Positions 36,976 to 47,387 of a stretch of DNA of 64,000 nt are shown here, piece by piece. Origin of the DNA: Paenalkalicoccus suaedae (GTDB lineage: Bacteria; Bacillota; Bacilli; Bacillales; Salisediminibacteriaceae). Every line of letters starts with the position of its first letter. Position 1 is the first letter of the stretch. The stretch is taken from assembly GCF_006965545.2 (NCBI RefSeq), contig NZ_CP041372.2, positions 3,348,001-3,412,000 on the forward strand, read 5' to 3'. A program made the position numbers and the translations under genes. The notes beneath the pieces are model-generated. The model had not been told where the DNA came from. It did not search any database and worked only from the letters and a program-made list of their open reading frames with translations.

Positions 36976-39900
36976 ATGCAAGGGAAGAGTACAGCTCGAT
37001 TACTCTTAGTAATGATGGTAGGCTTGCTGGCAGTTTTAGTTTTAGGTACGACGGTTAGTGCGAATGGAGGCCCGACGAATATTCCGAAGGTGACAGACAT
37101 TGAATTACAATTTAATAATGACTTAGAATTCTTTATTGAAACAAGTGCTGATCCAACTGATACGGACTTAAATTTCTTAGTGAATGTGAGCCAAGGATCA
37201 TTCGCTCAGCCGCTTGATAAAGATGATATTACACCAAGATTAACAAGTGATCATGAAGATTACATTGACTTAGTTGGAACTAGTCACTTTGAAGATTATA
37301 ATTATTCCACTAGTGACGATAATACTTATTACTTAACTATCTACGCATATAAACCTTATGCGGAGGATAAATACATTTCTGATGAACCAGCTCGATTCAT
37401 TATTAGAACTTCAAATGGGATGGAAAATGACTCTCCATTCATAGTCACTATTCCTAACGAACCTGCTGACCAGTTTTTCTATTCACAAGGTGCTACTTCG
37501 ATCGTTAAAGTCTCTAAAGAAGAAATTAATAAGCTAGAAGGTAACACACTTGCTATTAAACGTAACCTAAAGTATCCAACACTTATCAAACCTATTAGCA
37601 ATCTAAACGGTGTTTTTCCTTACACATTTAATATAGAAACGAATTCAGAGGAAACATTTGAATTCAGCGCACGCGTAAAAGTCGATAGTATCTCAGACAT
37701 TGCACTTTCTCCGCCTGATTCAGAAAACAGAACTGTGCGATTATTTAAAGACAATGGACCTGACTACCAGTGGCAAGAAATCATAGGAGAAGCTCCTTAT
37801 AAAGTAGTGAACGAAATACTAGATATTCCTTCATTAACAGGCTCAGACAAAATTATTGCTGGCTATGAAGTAGCATCTGTCAATCATACTGTTGCGAATG
37901 GAAATGATCATGGACCCGATTCACTTCGCGCCGCAATTGATAATGCTAAAAATGGAGACAGAATTACGTTTGCTAATGATGTCAACACAGTTAATCTAAC
38001 TGCACCTTTAGAAATCAATAAAAATGTGCACATAGATGGGAAAGGTGCAACTATTAATGGAAATTCCATTGTTTATGATTATGACTATAATAATAACTAC
38101 AATTGGAATGCTCCTCTTACAGTAAGAAATGGTGCACAAATTCGTTTAGAGAACTTAAAGCTAATGGAGTTTGGTATGGATTATTTCCACCTTACTGACG
38201 TTTTCACATCTGCTCCGCTACCAAATAAAGCAATAGACAACAACGGATTTTTAACATTTTCGAATGTTGTAATTAAAGCCAAGAAATCTTATTACTGGGC
38301 TAGCTCTTTAGATAATAACGAAATTACCATAAGCGATATCTATCTTCCATCAAAAACTGTGTTTTTAAATACAACCGTTGCTAGTTCTTTCTATGACACG
38401 ATAGATTTGTATGGTCATTACTCTGAAACGGATGTAGAAGCCTTCAACTCAATTTTTAACGATTACGCTTCCTACAACACTTTTGATCGTGCAGAAAACA
38501 ACATATTTTTATATGGTCATCATGTTTATTCTTTGGGAATAAATGATACGAATACTTATGTAGCCACTATTCCTTTTGAGAACACAGGTTTAGAACCTCA
38601 TAGAACAATCTCTACATTTGCTCAAGCAAGAGATACTGGGAACAACATATTTGCACCAAATAAAAGAGATATACTTAATAACGACCGCATCCGCAATAAC
38701 ACGATCGATCGCGGAGCATACGAGCTTGCGCCAATTAGCAACCCTACACCACCAGCGCCTCCAGTAGGCCCAACGGTTCCGGCTGACGGTGGTGCGGATG
38801 GAACGCCTTCTGTGCAGATTCCAATTAATCGCGTCGCAAACGGCAATGGGACGTTTAGTGACACGGTTACGATGACGAATCAACAAGCGACTCAGTTGAT
38901 CCAACGTTTACGAGAAGCCGACCGTACGACGGTGCGTATTGTGCTCCCGGATGCTGATGATGAAGTAGCAAATGCACGTGTCAACATCTCTCGAGCGATC
39001 CTTGCGCAATTTGCAGACGCTGACTTTAGCTTAGAAATCGCAACAAACGACGGACGCGTCATTGTCTCAAATAGCTCCCTACTTGATTTCGACGAAGATC
39101 TCTTCTTCCTTTTCCGTCCCGTGAAGGATGATGAAGGCAAGCTCACAGTCGAGAATCGCGCTAAATCCGATGATCTTGTGACAGAAAACGTGGGGTCTCC
39201 TGATAGTTTATTCGTTGTCGGTCGTCCAATGACGATTGAGACGAACATGCAGGAACGCCTCGTCGAGCTTGAATTCCCTGTCCCAACAGGCGATGTGCCA
39301 ACTGACGGAACTCGCACACTTAAAATGTTTATTGAGCACAGTGACGGCACGAAGGAATTAAAGGATGTCGAAGTGTTTGATCGAGATGGTCAAACTTACA
39401 TCCGCTTTACAACAGAAAAATTCTCCACGTTCACTGTTTTAAATGTGGAACTGTTAGAGGATCCTGTCACGCCAGTTGAACCTGGTTTCCACGAGAGCTA
39501 TATCCGAGGCTTTGACGACGGCTCCTTCCGTCCGAGCGCAAACATCACGCGTGTGCAGGTTGCGGCGATGCTCGCTCGTAATCTTGGATTTGAGGATGCA
39601 CCAGGCACAAGCGGTTTCACCGACGTCCCTGCGACGCATTGGGCGTCTGGATCAGTCGGATTCCTTAAGGCTGAAGGCATTTTTGGAGGCTACAGCGACG
39701 ACACCTTCCGCCCAAATGAGCCGATCACTCGAGGCGAGCTAGCGGCCGTGATTGCTCGCTATAAAGGCGTAGGTGGAGGAAAATCGAGTTTCACTGATGT
39801 ATCTGGTTATTGGGGCGCTGGCGATATTGCGGCGATTCAAGAACTAGGCATCATCCAAGGATACAGTGATGGAACGTTCCGACCACGCGCGAACATTACT

Positions 39901-40083
39901 CGCGCCGAGGCTGTTACCATGCTAAATCGCACCTTTGAACGCGGACCACTTTACGGTGTAACTACACCAAGCTGGCCAGACGTCCCAGCGACGCACTGGG
40001 CGTTCGAAGAGGTAGAAGAAGCATCACGTGACCACTCTTTCCTTCCTCGTGAAGGTGGCGGAGAAACGATTGTTGTTGAGTAG
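36976..40083 (+). CDS. Beta-helix/SLH surface protein, chimeric composition
   Basis: 1035 residues from ATG 36976 (AGGAGATGG upstream; ATG 36943 lacks one). Signal peptide (about 1-30). A region with DSLRAAIDNAKNGDRITF and IDGKGATING (about 310-370) is the typical start of a right-handed parallel beta-helix as in pectate-lyase-like surface proteins. A beta domain (about 610-830) is followed by three SLH-type repeats (about 840-1020). The passenger half is AT-rich (33% G+C in 37081-37200 by hand count) while the C-terminal half is GC-rich (52% in 38941-39000, 63% in 39601-39660), so it looks like a foreign passenger joined to a resident anchor near 38700. A terminator follows at once. Confidence 0.85.
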   Translation: MQGKSTARLLLVMMVGLLAVLVLGTTVSANGGPTNIPKVTDIELQFNNDLEFFIETSADPTDTDLNFLVNVSQGSFAQPLDKDDITPRLTSDHEDYIDLVGTSHFEDYNYSTSDDNTYYLTIYAYKPYAEDKYISDEPARFIIRTSNGMENDSPFIVTIPNEPADQFFYSQGATSIVKVSKEEINKLEGNTLAIKRNLKYPTLIKPISNLNGVFPYTFNIETNSEETFEFSARVKVDSISDIALSPPDSENRTVRLFKDNGPDYQWQEIIGEAPYKVVNEILDIPSLTGSDKIIAGYEVASVNHTVANGNDHGPDSLRAAIDNAKNGDRITFANDVNTVNLTAPLEINKNVHIDGKGATINGNSIVYDYDYNNNYNWNAPLTVRNGAQIRLENLKLMEFGMDYFHLTDVFTSAPLPNKAIDNNGFLTFSNVVIKAKKSYYWASSLDNNEITISDIYLPSKTVFLNTTVASSFYDTIDLYGHYSETDVEAFNSIFNDYASYNTFDRAENNIFLYGHHVYSLGINDTNTYVATIPFENTGLEPHRTISTFAQARDTGNNIFAPNKRDILNNDRIRNNTIDRGAYELAPISNPTPPAPPVGPTVPADGGADGTPSVQIPINRVANGNGTFSDTVTMTNQQATQLIQRLREADRTTVRIVLPDADDEVANARVNISRAILAQFADADFSLEIATNDGRVIVSNSSLLDFDEDLFFLFRPVKDDEGKLTVENRAKSDDLVTENVGSPDSLFVVGRPMTIETNMQERLVELEFPVPTGDVPTDGTRTLKMFIEHSDGTKELKDVEVFDRDGQTYIRFTTEKFSTFTVLNVELLEDPVTPVEPGFHESYIRGFDDGSFRPSANITRVQVAAMLARNLGFEDAPGTSGFTDVPATHWASGSVGFLKAEGIFGGYSDDTFRPNEPITRGELAAVIARYKGVGGGKSSFTDVSGYWGAGDIAAIQELGIIQGYSDGTFRPRANITRAEAVTMLNRTFERGPLYGVTTPSWPDVPATHWAFEEVEEASRDHSFLPREGGGETIVVE

Positions 40084-40087
40084 TATG

Positions 40088-40115
40088 AAGAGGTCCCTAG
40101 TGGGCCTCTTTTTTT
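40088..40115 (+). terminator. Terminator of the beta-helix/SLH gene
   Basis: AGAGGTCCC, TAG, TGGGCCTCT, then TTTTTT. Confidence 0.85.
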
Positions 40116-40126
40116 GGGTTGGGTTT

Positions 40127-41050
40127 TGAAGATTGAAGGTCAAGGTCAAGTGCGGACCTTCGGTCCTCCTGCGCTCCCGGCTGGCACTTTCCTGAGGGGC
40201 TTGCTCAACTATTTCGATCGGCCAAACAAATGGCCGTTCGAAAGGATTTTCGCTGCACGTAAGTTCCCCTCTAGGAGACGCCAGCCTTCGCTTCGGAGGA
40301 CCGAAGGGTAACAGTTCTTAACTTCTACTCACCCTTTCTAATTTATTTACTAGGCGAAAGAGCCTTGCCTAGTTTTTAAAGATGAAACAGGTCTATTGAA
40401 TGCTTCGACGTTCATTTTAGTTGCATACGGTTCATAAATCTTGTGTGCGGTACGTTCTCTCTTCATACGGTACATAAATCTCGTATACGGTTCATTCTCT
40501 CTCCATACGGTACATAAATCTCATATACGGTTCATAAAATCCAATTGCTCAACTGCCGTGCTATAAAAACCTAATTCTATTTGGTGGACGCCCCTCTTTC
40601 ACCTGCTCACAGAGCTGGCAGACCCGGAGGACATTCGGAGACAATCCATAGGGGAAAGAGGTCTTTGAGATCCCACAGGAGGCGCTTAGGGTAAGGCGGC
40701 AGCCGCACCCTGCCGACGAGGAAGCTCAAAGACCGGCCCTATGGATGTCGTAGAGTGTCCGCAGGGCTGACAGCTCGGAGTGTGAACACCTTCCTTTATA
40801 GCTAAGCATCAACCGCTAGCCTGAAACCAGCGGGAAAAACACCCACTGTTTTCTAAGAGCAAGGCTAGCTCAAAAAGCTTGCTACAAACCGCAACCTTTT
40901 TGTAATGCTTTTTAGACCGCGAAGCCCACACGGTCAATGGATGTCGTAGAGTGTCCGCAGGGCTGACAGCTCGGAGAGCAGCGTGAAACAAGTTAGCACT
41001 TCATCAACCTAGCCCGAAGGGCTGCACGTAAAGATAGTTGGCACTTAAGC
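40127..41050. repeat. Composite intergenic repeat 5 (tail, A, hairpin, array, B, D/B fragment, C)
   Basis: Tail (about 40135-40150), element A 40154-40307, CTAGGCG hairpin 40350-40372, six-unit array 20 bp apart (cores at 40425, 40445, 40465, 40485, 40505, 40525; alternating GGTTCAT and GGTACAT), element B 40611-40778, module D plus second B 3' half (40803-40978), module C (about 40980-41050). Same order as repeats 3 and 6. Confidence 0.85.
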
Positions 41051-41054
41051 AACC

Positions 41055-41086
41055 AAAAAGCCCCTCCAGCGCTAGCTGAAGGGGCC
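41055..41086 (-). terminator. Terminator of the SLH pullulanase gene
   Basis: Minus strand GGCCCCTTCAGC, TAGC, GCTGGAGGGGC, then TTTTT. Confidence 0.88.
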
Positions 41087-41093
41087 CGAAATA

Positions 41094-44000
41094 TTACTGA
41101 AGTAAACGATGCAACATGAGCGTAAGCTCCAGACGCGTTAGCGTCGCATCTGGTGCAAACGTCGTTTCTGTTGCACCGATCGTGATTTCTTCTCCGTACA
41201 AAATACCAATCTCCTCTTCAAACTGATGACCCGCGATGTCTGTGAAAGGCACAGACGGTGCCGACTCACTCAGTCCAAAACCACGAACAAGAATAGCCGC
41301 AGCCTCCCCACGTGTTAACCCATTAGAAGGAAGGAAACGCTGATGCTCATCCCCTAAAAAGACATCCGCATCCGCTAGAGCAGCAAGCTCAGACGCATAC
41401 TTGAAGTCATCCGCAATATCAGAGAACGGTACCTCCACATTTTCGTCCAAAGCAAGCTCTAACTGACGAGCCAGCAGCAAGCCAGCCTCCAGACGCGTCA
41501 CATCTTGGTACGGACGGAACGTGCCATTCGGATAGCCCTGAAGCACACCAGCCTGCACAAGATCGCGCATCTCGCCGTAGTAGCGCTCAGTCGAATCGTA
41601 GTCGCTAAACGACGGTGCCGCCTCGCCCGCCGGCCAGTCAAACGCATCCGTACGCACAATCACAAATGTGAGTGGATCAATCGTGATGTCCGTAGCCGTA
41701 AGCTCAAACCCATTCTCTTGGCTAACCGCGTTTACGCCCGCTTCATCTGCGTCCGCAATAACATCGCCACCTGTAAGATCAACAGGCAAAGAGAGCGTGC
41801 GCGCATCACTGTCGGCATTGATAAAGACATGGTACGCCTCCGAACCACTAGAATCAACCGCGCGGTAGCCGATCACAAGATCCTCGTCCTGGATCTCTGG
41901 TGCATCAATCATCATCACGTTCTCGTCGATATCGTCCATCGTCGCGTGACGGAACGCATCGGTTGAGCGACGAAGCTCGATCATACCGGCTGTCATCTCA
42001 CGAGTAAGTCCGTTAATTGGGTTAGCTTCTGCATTTGTTGCTTTGTCCCAATCGAATTTGTTAACGGCGTCCGAGGAATCATACGAGTCGTGAATAAAGT
42101 ATGGATACTCAAATGGATTGCCGTCTTCATCTGTCATAAATGTTGATTTGTAAGGCTCCATTCCTTCCGCAACTGGTCCTTGGAAGTCTGGATGACGGAA
42201 CTGCTTGGTGCGTCCAAATTCCTGACCTGCATGCAAGAAGGCTGTTCCTTGAGACGTTAACACCATCGCGTTCCCTAATCGGATACGCTGATGGATCTCT
42301 TCTTGGTGATCCTTTGGATCCTTTTGAATCGATTGTGCAATGACATCGTGTAGCGTTAAGTTATCATGTGCTGCGATGTATGGCACGACGTCTCCTGGAT
42401 TTGTTGCTGTAAAGTTGTCTGGATTTGCTGTTACGTTGTTGTAAATGCGTTCAATACTACGAGCGCCACCTGTAATAAAGCGTGGCTCGCCTTCACTACC
42501 GAAGCCTGATTTTAGTTCGTTACGGAAATCGTCTGAGAAGGATCCGACGCTTTCTGTATCCTGCATCCACTGCTGGTCTGCTGGTTGCACGTCTGGGTAG
42601 TTTTCATCCCCAACGTACGTGACCCAGCCTTCGCCAATCATGACGATGTTTGGATTTGCTGCTTTTGCTGTGTCATACGCAATTTGAATCGACTCTGCAT
42701 CATGATCGCCCATCATGTCAAAACGGAAGCCGTCGACTTTATATTCTTCGACCCAATGCATAATGGAGTCTACTAAAATACGTCGTGACATCTCGTGTGT
42801 CGTACCTAATCGTCCACCACCAAAGCTGATGCGTGACGTGCCATCTGCGTCCATAAAGTGGTAGTAGTTTGGCTCTAAATCTTCGAAAATATGTTCACGA
42901 GCTGTGTGGTTATAGACTACGTCTAAGATGACGCCCATCCCACGTTCATGAATCTCATCAATTAATTGCTTAAACTCTTCAATCCGCTTTTCCGCATCAT
43001 CAGGATCTGTTGTGTACATTCCTGATAGGGAGAAATAGCTGTGTGGGTCATAGCCCCAGTTATAGTTTGTCTGCGTTGATGCATACTCGAGCATGCGCTC
43101 ACGTGCGTTGTACTCATCTGCGAAGAAATAGCTCATCACAGGTAGAAGCTGCACGTGCGTCACACCGAGGTCCTCGATATAATCTAGGCGCTCTGCGAAC
43201 GCGTTGAACGTGCCGAACTCGCTCTCAAGCTCATCCTCAATTGATGGATCTGATGTGAAATCGCGAACGTGCAGCTCATAAATAATCGCGTCCTCCCGCT
43301 TCTCAAATCCGTCAATCTCTGCAAAATCAAGCTCTGGTCCGATTGAAGAGATATCGACGATTGCTGCTTTCCCAACGTGCTCATCGCCATTCACACTATC
43401 CCACGTCGCCATCGATGGCGCATATGGATCAAGTCCTTCGACAATCTCGCCATCGCGCTCAATCATGTAGTGGTAGTAATAGCCAGTGTGATCCGCAACG
43501 TCAGTCGTTGCCGCTGTAAGCGTCGTTTCCCACACGCCTCGATCGGAGCGCGTCATCTCGACGTCTTCTGCGACGATATCGTACTGATCGTCTTTATTGT
43601 AAAGCGTCACAGTAACATTGTCCGCGCTCGGTGACCATAGCTTTAACGTCGCGGTACCGTCTGCGTGTAGCTCTGGTCCAAGCTCTCCATCATAGCTAAA
43701 TAGCTCATCCTTTAAACGCCAGCCGACAAGTGCTTGAACGGTGCGTCCATTATATTCAATCGTAAATGGCGCTGCGTCAAGGTCAAAGCCACCGTAAAGC
43801 GTGACCGCTGAATCGCTGTCGATCGTGACATTTGTTAACGCGACCTCATTCCCTTCGCGATCCGTTACCGTAATTTCTTCTTGGAGCGTCTCCGCGTCTA
43901 GCGAATCCGTGCCGGTAAAGCTTACTTCGATCTTTTCCGTCGAGAGAACTTCTGCATGACTCATGCCTTCGAGCGACGCAAAGTATGGATTGTTGTAAGC

Positions 44001-44750
44001 CATATCCTCTGTGTCACGTGTGAAAATTTGGTTGGAGTTTTGTAGCTCCGAGAAGCTCATATCCCCTGACTGATCGCCTGTTGCTTTGTTTAGAAATAGG
44101 AAGTTGATTTCTTCCGCATCCTCTTGTAGTTCAATATCTACGTACGCACCATATCGACCTACTTCTTCAAAATCAGTCGCTCCATCTGGCCATCCATTAA
44201 CATCTTCAGACGGTGTCGCCACGTCTCCCCAGCTCCACACTGCCCAATTATCGTAGTTGGCATCCTCACGGCTATAGTGAATTCGTACGGTATTATCGTC
44301 TAACTCTACTGGTTCTGCCAGCGTGTATGTACCATCTGCACTCATCCAAATTTCGTTCATTTCCGGGGAAATAATGTTGACTGCGACATCACCCGTCAAA
44401 TTATCGCCTCGATTATTGTTGACGAGCATATCAAGTCGCTCTGCGCCATCGGCTAGTTCAATGTCATAATACGGTCCAAAGGATGTCATCCGATCAGTAG
44501 AGAATCGCGCCTCCCCTGGCCAATCAAATAGCTGATCCGTTGGCGTCTTCGCGCCATTCCAATACCAAACGCCAAGCGTCGATACCGTCGTATCTCCTGC
44601 ATCGTAGTGGACGCGTAAATGTCCGTCCTCCGGTGCCTCCGTGTCCTGCGTGTTCACGTCACTTTGTCCAATTGCCGCCGCTGGGAACAAACTAAGCCCC
44701 ATGACTCCGGCTAGAAACATCGACGAACGCCTCTTCCAAGTAGATTTCAT
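41094..44750 (-). CDS. Cell-surface type I pullulanase with SLH anchor
   Basis: 1218 residues. Signal peptide (about 1-28), two CBM41-like modules (near 46 and 152), an N-terminal beta domain, and a GH13 type I pullulanase domain with YNWGYDP. Candidate catalytic residues: D678 (DGFRFDMM), E707 (MIGEGW), D796 (AAHDN). Three SLH-type repeats close the protein (about 1040-1218). It debranches alpha-1,6 links in pullulan and starch at the wall. Residue for residue it parallels the second half of the amylopullulanase at 1-6282, so one arose from the other by duplication or domain gain. The upstream region carries a GCTT repeat and two operator-like sites. Confidence 0.94.
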   Translation of the reverse strand: MKSTWKRRSSMFLAGVMGLSLFPAAAIGQSDVNTQDTEAPEDGHLRVHYDAGDTTVSTLGVWYWNGAKTPTDQLFDWPGEARFSTDRMTSFGPYYDIELADGAERLDMLVNNNRGDNLTGDVAVNIISPEMNEIWMSADGTYTLAEPVELDDNTVRIHYSREDANYDNWAVWSWGDVATPSEDVNGWPDGATDFEEVGRYGAYVDIELQEDAEEINFLFLNKATGDQSGDMSFSELQNSNQIFTRDTEDMAYNNPYFASLEGMSHAEVLSTEKIEVSFTGTDSLDAETLQEEITVTDREGNEVALTNVTIDSDSAVTLYGGFDLDAAPFTIEYNGRTVQALVGWRLKDELFSYDGELGPELHADGTATLKLWSPSADNVTVTLYNKDDQYDIVAEDVEMTRSDRGVWETTLTAATTDVADHTGYYYHYMIERDGEIVEGLDPYAPSMATWDSVNGDEHVGKAAIVDISSIGPELDFAEIDGFEKREDAIIYELHVRDFTSDPSIEDELESEFGTFNAFAERLDYIEDLGVTHVQLLPVMSYFFADEYNARERMLEYASTQTNYNWGYDPHSYFSLSGMYTTDPDDAEKRIEEFKQLIDEIHERGMGVILDVVYNHTAREHIFEDLEPNYYHFMDADGTSRISFGGGRLGTTHEMSRRILVDSIMHWVEEYKVDGFRFDMMGDHDAESIQIAYDTAKAANPNIVMIGEGWVTYVGDENYPDVQPADQQWMQDTESVGSFSDDFRNELKSGFGSEGEPRFITGGARSIERIYNNVTANPDNFTATNPGDVVPYIAAHDNLTLHDVIAQSIQKDPKDHQEEIHQRIRLGNAMVLTSQGTAFLHAGQEFGRTKQFRHPDFQGPVAEGMEPYKSTFMTDEDGNPFEYPYFIHDSYDSSDAVNKFDWDKATNAEANPINGLTREMTAGMIELRRSTDAFRHATMDDIDENVMMIDAPEIQDEDLVIGYRAVDSSGSEAYHVFINADSDARTLSLPVDLTGGDVIADADEAGVNAVSQENGFELTATDITIDPLTFVIVRTDAFDWPAGEAAPSFSDYDSTERYYGEMRDLVQAGVLQGYPNGTFRPYQDVTRLEAGLLLARQLELALDENVEVPFSDIADDFKYASELAALADADVFLGDEHQRFLPSNGLTRGEAAAILVRGFGLSESAPSVPFTDIAGHQFEEEIGILYGEEITIGATETTFAPDATLTRLELTLMLHRLLQ

Positions 44751-44782
44751 ACGTATAAACCCTCCCTGTTGTAGTAGTCAGC

Positions 44783-44841
<59 letters not shown>

Positions 44842-44893
44842 TTAATAGGTATAAAAAATGCAATTTGTATGAAGTGCTGATAGAATATTAATA

Positions 44894-44907
44894 TGCAAGC
44901 GCTTTCT
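44894..44907 (-). promoter_or_regulatory. cre-like site, identical to that of the amylopullulanase
   Basis: TGCAAGCGCTTTCT, exactly as at 6707-6720; candidate CcpA site linking both pullulanase genes to carbon status. Confidence 0.5.
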
Positions 44908-44999
44908 TATAGTTAATGGTAAAAGAATACTGATTAGAAAGCAAGAGGTAATTGGTCACTTATGGTATTGGACCTAATGGGAGAAGTTTTTACATAATG

Positions 45000-45790
45000 A
45001 AGATCAAGATCAGACCTTCGGTCCTCCTGCGCTTCCGGCTGCCGCTTTCCTGAGGGGCTTGCTCAACTATTTCTGTCGGCCAAACCAATGGCCAACAGAA
45101 AGGATTTTCGCTGCGCGAAAGGGCCCCTCTAGGAGACGTCAGCCTTCGCTTCGGAGGACCGAAGGGTAACGGTTCTTAAATTCTATTAACCCTTTTTTAA
45201 TTTATTTACTAGGCTAAAGATCGTTGCCTAGCTTTTAAAGATGAAACAGTTCCATTAAATGCTTCGAAGTTCATTTATTTTGCGTACGGTTCATTCTTTC
45301 TTTATACGGTACATAAATCTCGTATACGGTTCATTCTTTTCTCATACGGTTCATTAAATCCAATTGCTCAACTGCCGTGCTATAAAAACCTAAACCTATT
45401 TGGTAAACGCCCCTCTTTTCACCTGCACGTAGAGGTGGCAGACCCGGAGGACATTCGGAGACAATCCATAGGGGGAAGAGGTTTTTGAGATCCCACAGGA
45501 GGCGCTTAGGAGGAGACGACAGTCGACTCCTGCCGACGAGGAAGCTCAAAGACCGGCCCTATGGATGTCGTAGAGTGTCCGCAGGGCTGACAGCTCGGAG
45601 AGCAGTGTGAAACTAGTTGGCACTTCATCAATTTAGCTCGAAGAGCTAATGCTCTTGCACGTAATACTAGTTAGTACTTTATCAATCTAGCCCGAAGGGC
45701 TGCTCTTAAAACTAGTTGGCACTTAAGTAATATAGCTCGGAGAGCTAAGGTAGGTGTATTTGAACTAAACTAGTTGGCACTTAGCAACAC
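45000..45790. repeat. Composite intergenic repeat 6 (tail, A, hairpin, array, B, C)
   Basis: Short tail AAGATCAAGATC, element A 45012-45164, CTAGGCT hairpin 45209-45231, four-unit array with ACGG at 45286, 45306, 45326 and 45346, element B 45431-45599, then three copies of module C (TAGTTGGCACTT with small hairpins AGCTCGGAGAGCT or GCCCGAAGGGC) to about 45785. Confidence 0.85.
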
Positions 45791-45848
45791 AAAAATATGG
45801 TATGCTAAAAGCAGACAAATTTGCACGTTTTTGAAAGGAGTCCGCAAG

Positions 45849-47378
45849 ATGAAAACTCGCATTCTTATTTTACTCGGCGCTGCCATGAGCATGCTCGCAA
45901 CGCCCACACTTGCGAACGAAAACAACGAAACGAATGAAACACCATATATGATCGAGCCCCAGTATGACAGCGTTCAGCCCTTCTATGAGGACGTCGCAGC
46001 CGTTGAATTAAACGGCAACTGGCAGCTCATCGACCGCAACAACCAGATTTTAGCCGAGCTACCATATGACGAGGTCGAGCCGTTTTCTGAAGGGCTTGCT
46101 TTGGTGGAAACCTCATCGGGGTTCGGGTATATAGATACTGCCGGAAATGAGGTCGTACCGCCGACGTTTGAAACAGCGAGTACGTTTTTCCGAGGCCTTG
46201 CGGCTGTTGATGAGGAAGGCGACGGATTGCTTACTTTTATCGACGAAGTCGGCGAGCCGGTGCTGCTGGCGCCAAGCGAAGACGGCGCGGCACTACATCA
46301 GGGGTACAGTCGCGTCTTTTCGAAGGAAGAGTATGATGTATTGAACAGAAGTGGGCAGTTTGCTGCTTTTAATGAGGAGTTTTTTGCGGTTTCTGAAGAA
46401 GAATCATGGGGAGCAATAGACAGAGAAGGCAACGAGCTGATTCCATTTGAGTATGCGATGCTTTACGGCGAGTGGAGCGGATTTGCGGTTGGCTTTGAGG
46501 AGGATGGCGCAGCGGATGTGTTTGTAGAGCGGGAGCTTGTGATGGACGACGTATCGCTAGCGGGGATCCCTCGGAACGGCGTGATTCCGGTGTTTGAGGA
46601 TGATGTGATTGTGGCCTACAACACGGAGGGGCAACGGTTGCTAGAGGTAAATGTGGATGGTCGCTGCGATCAGGTGACGGTAGAGGACGAGGTGATGGTT
46701 GTCTACTGTGGCTCTGAGCAGTGGTTAATTGATGGTTCTGGCGAGCCTGTGCATGATGCGGCTTACGATCGTATTGTGAGTACTGGTGGTGCCTCGACGT
46801 TCCAGCGTGGATTATTAGGCGTTGTGCAAGGCGAGGAGTTTTTACTTGTGAATGCGCAGGGTGAGCTTGTCATGAATGTGACGGAGCTTGAGCCTGAGCT
46901 TGATGCTTCGTATATTATGGAGGTTCGTATCACAGAGGACGGGGCTATTTTTATTGTGGAGCCTAGTCGCGTGTGGATGTATAGTCCTGAATCTGATTCG
47001 GTCGAGCTGCTTCCGTTTATGTCGCTATCTGGCTTCTCGGACGGTGTTTCTGTCGCTTTGGATATGGAGCAGCGGATTGGTCTGATTAACGAGTTTGGCG
47101 AGGTGGTTTTCCCATTCGAGGTGGAGGCTATTGCGCGCTCGAGTGAGGCTACTGCGGCTGATGCGCGTATGCCGTTCTCTGAGGATATCGCGGCTGTGAT
47201 GATCGAGGATCGTTGGGGCTATATCGAGAATCCTCTTTTAGAAACATTGTTGCCGATTGCGGCAACGTCTTCTGAGGAGGGAGCGAAGCGGACGGTGATT
47301 GACGTGGCGTTGCCGCTTTTAGTGTCAGTTGGGCTTATTGTGTTTGTGGCGTGGCGTGTGAATAGGCGGAGACGGTAA
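45849..47378 (+). CDS. WG-repeat protein with signal peptide and C-terminal membrane anchor
   Basis: 509 residues from ATG 45849, with AAAGGAG upstream. Signal peptide (about 1-22), then repeated beta units such as WQLIDRNNQILAELPYDEV, FSEGLALVETSSGFGYIDTA and WGAIDREGNELIPFEY that fit the WG-repeat family (KWR-type propeller-like repeats of unknown role), and one helix near the C-terminus (VALPLLVSVGLIVFVAW) with an Arg-rich end. So it is an extracellular repeat domain tied to the membrane. Strongly acidic. Confidence 0.8.
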   Translation: MKTRILILLGAAMSMLATPTLANENNETNETPYMIEPQYDSVQPFYEDVAAVELNGNWQLIDRNNQILAELPYDEVEPFSEGLALVETSSGFGYIDTAGNEVVPPTFETASTFFRGLAAVDEEGDGLLTFIDEVGEPVLLAPSEDGAALHQGYSRVFSKEEYDVLNRSGQFAAFNEEFFAVSEEESWGAIDREGNELIPFEYAMLYGEWSGFAVGFEEDGAADVFVERELVMDDVSLAGIPRNGVIPVFEDDVIVAYNTEGQRLLEVNVDGRCDQVTVEDEVMVVYCGSEQWLIDGSGEPVHDAAYDRIVSTGGASTFQRGLLGVVQGEEFLLVNAQGELVMNVTELEPELDASYIMEVRITEDGAIFIVEPSRVWMYSPESDSVELLPFMSLSGFSDGVSVALDMEQRIGLINEFGEVVFPFEVEAIARSSEATAADARMPFSEDIAAVMIEDRWGYIENPLLETLLPIAATSSEEGAKRTVIDVALPLLVSVGLIVFVAWRVNRRRR

Positions 47379-47387
47379 AGTGATTAG

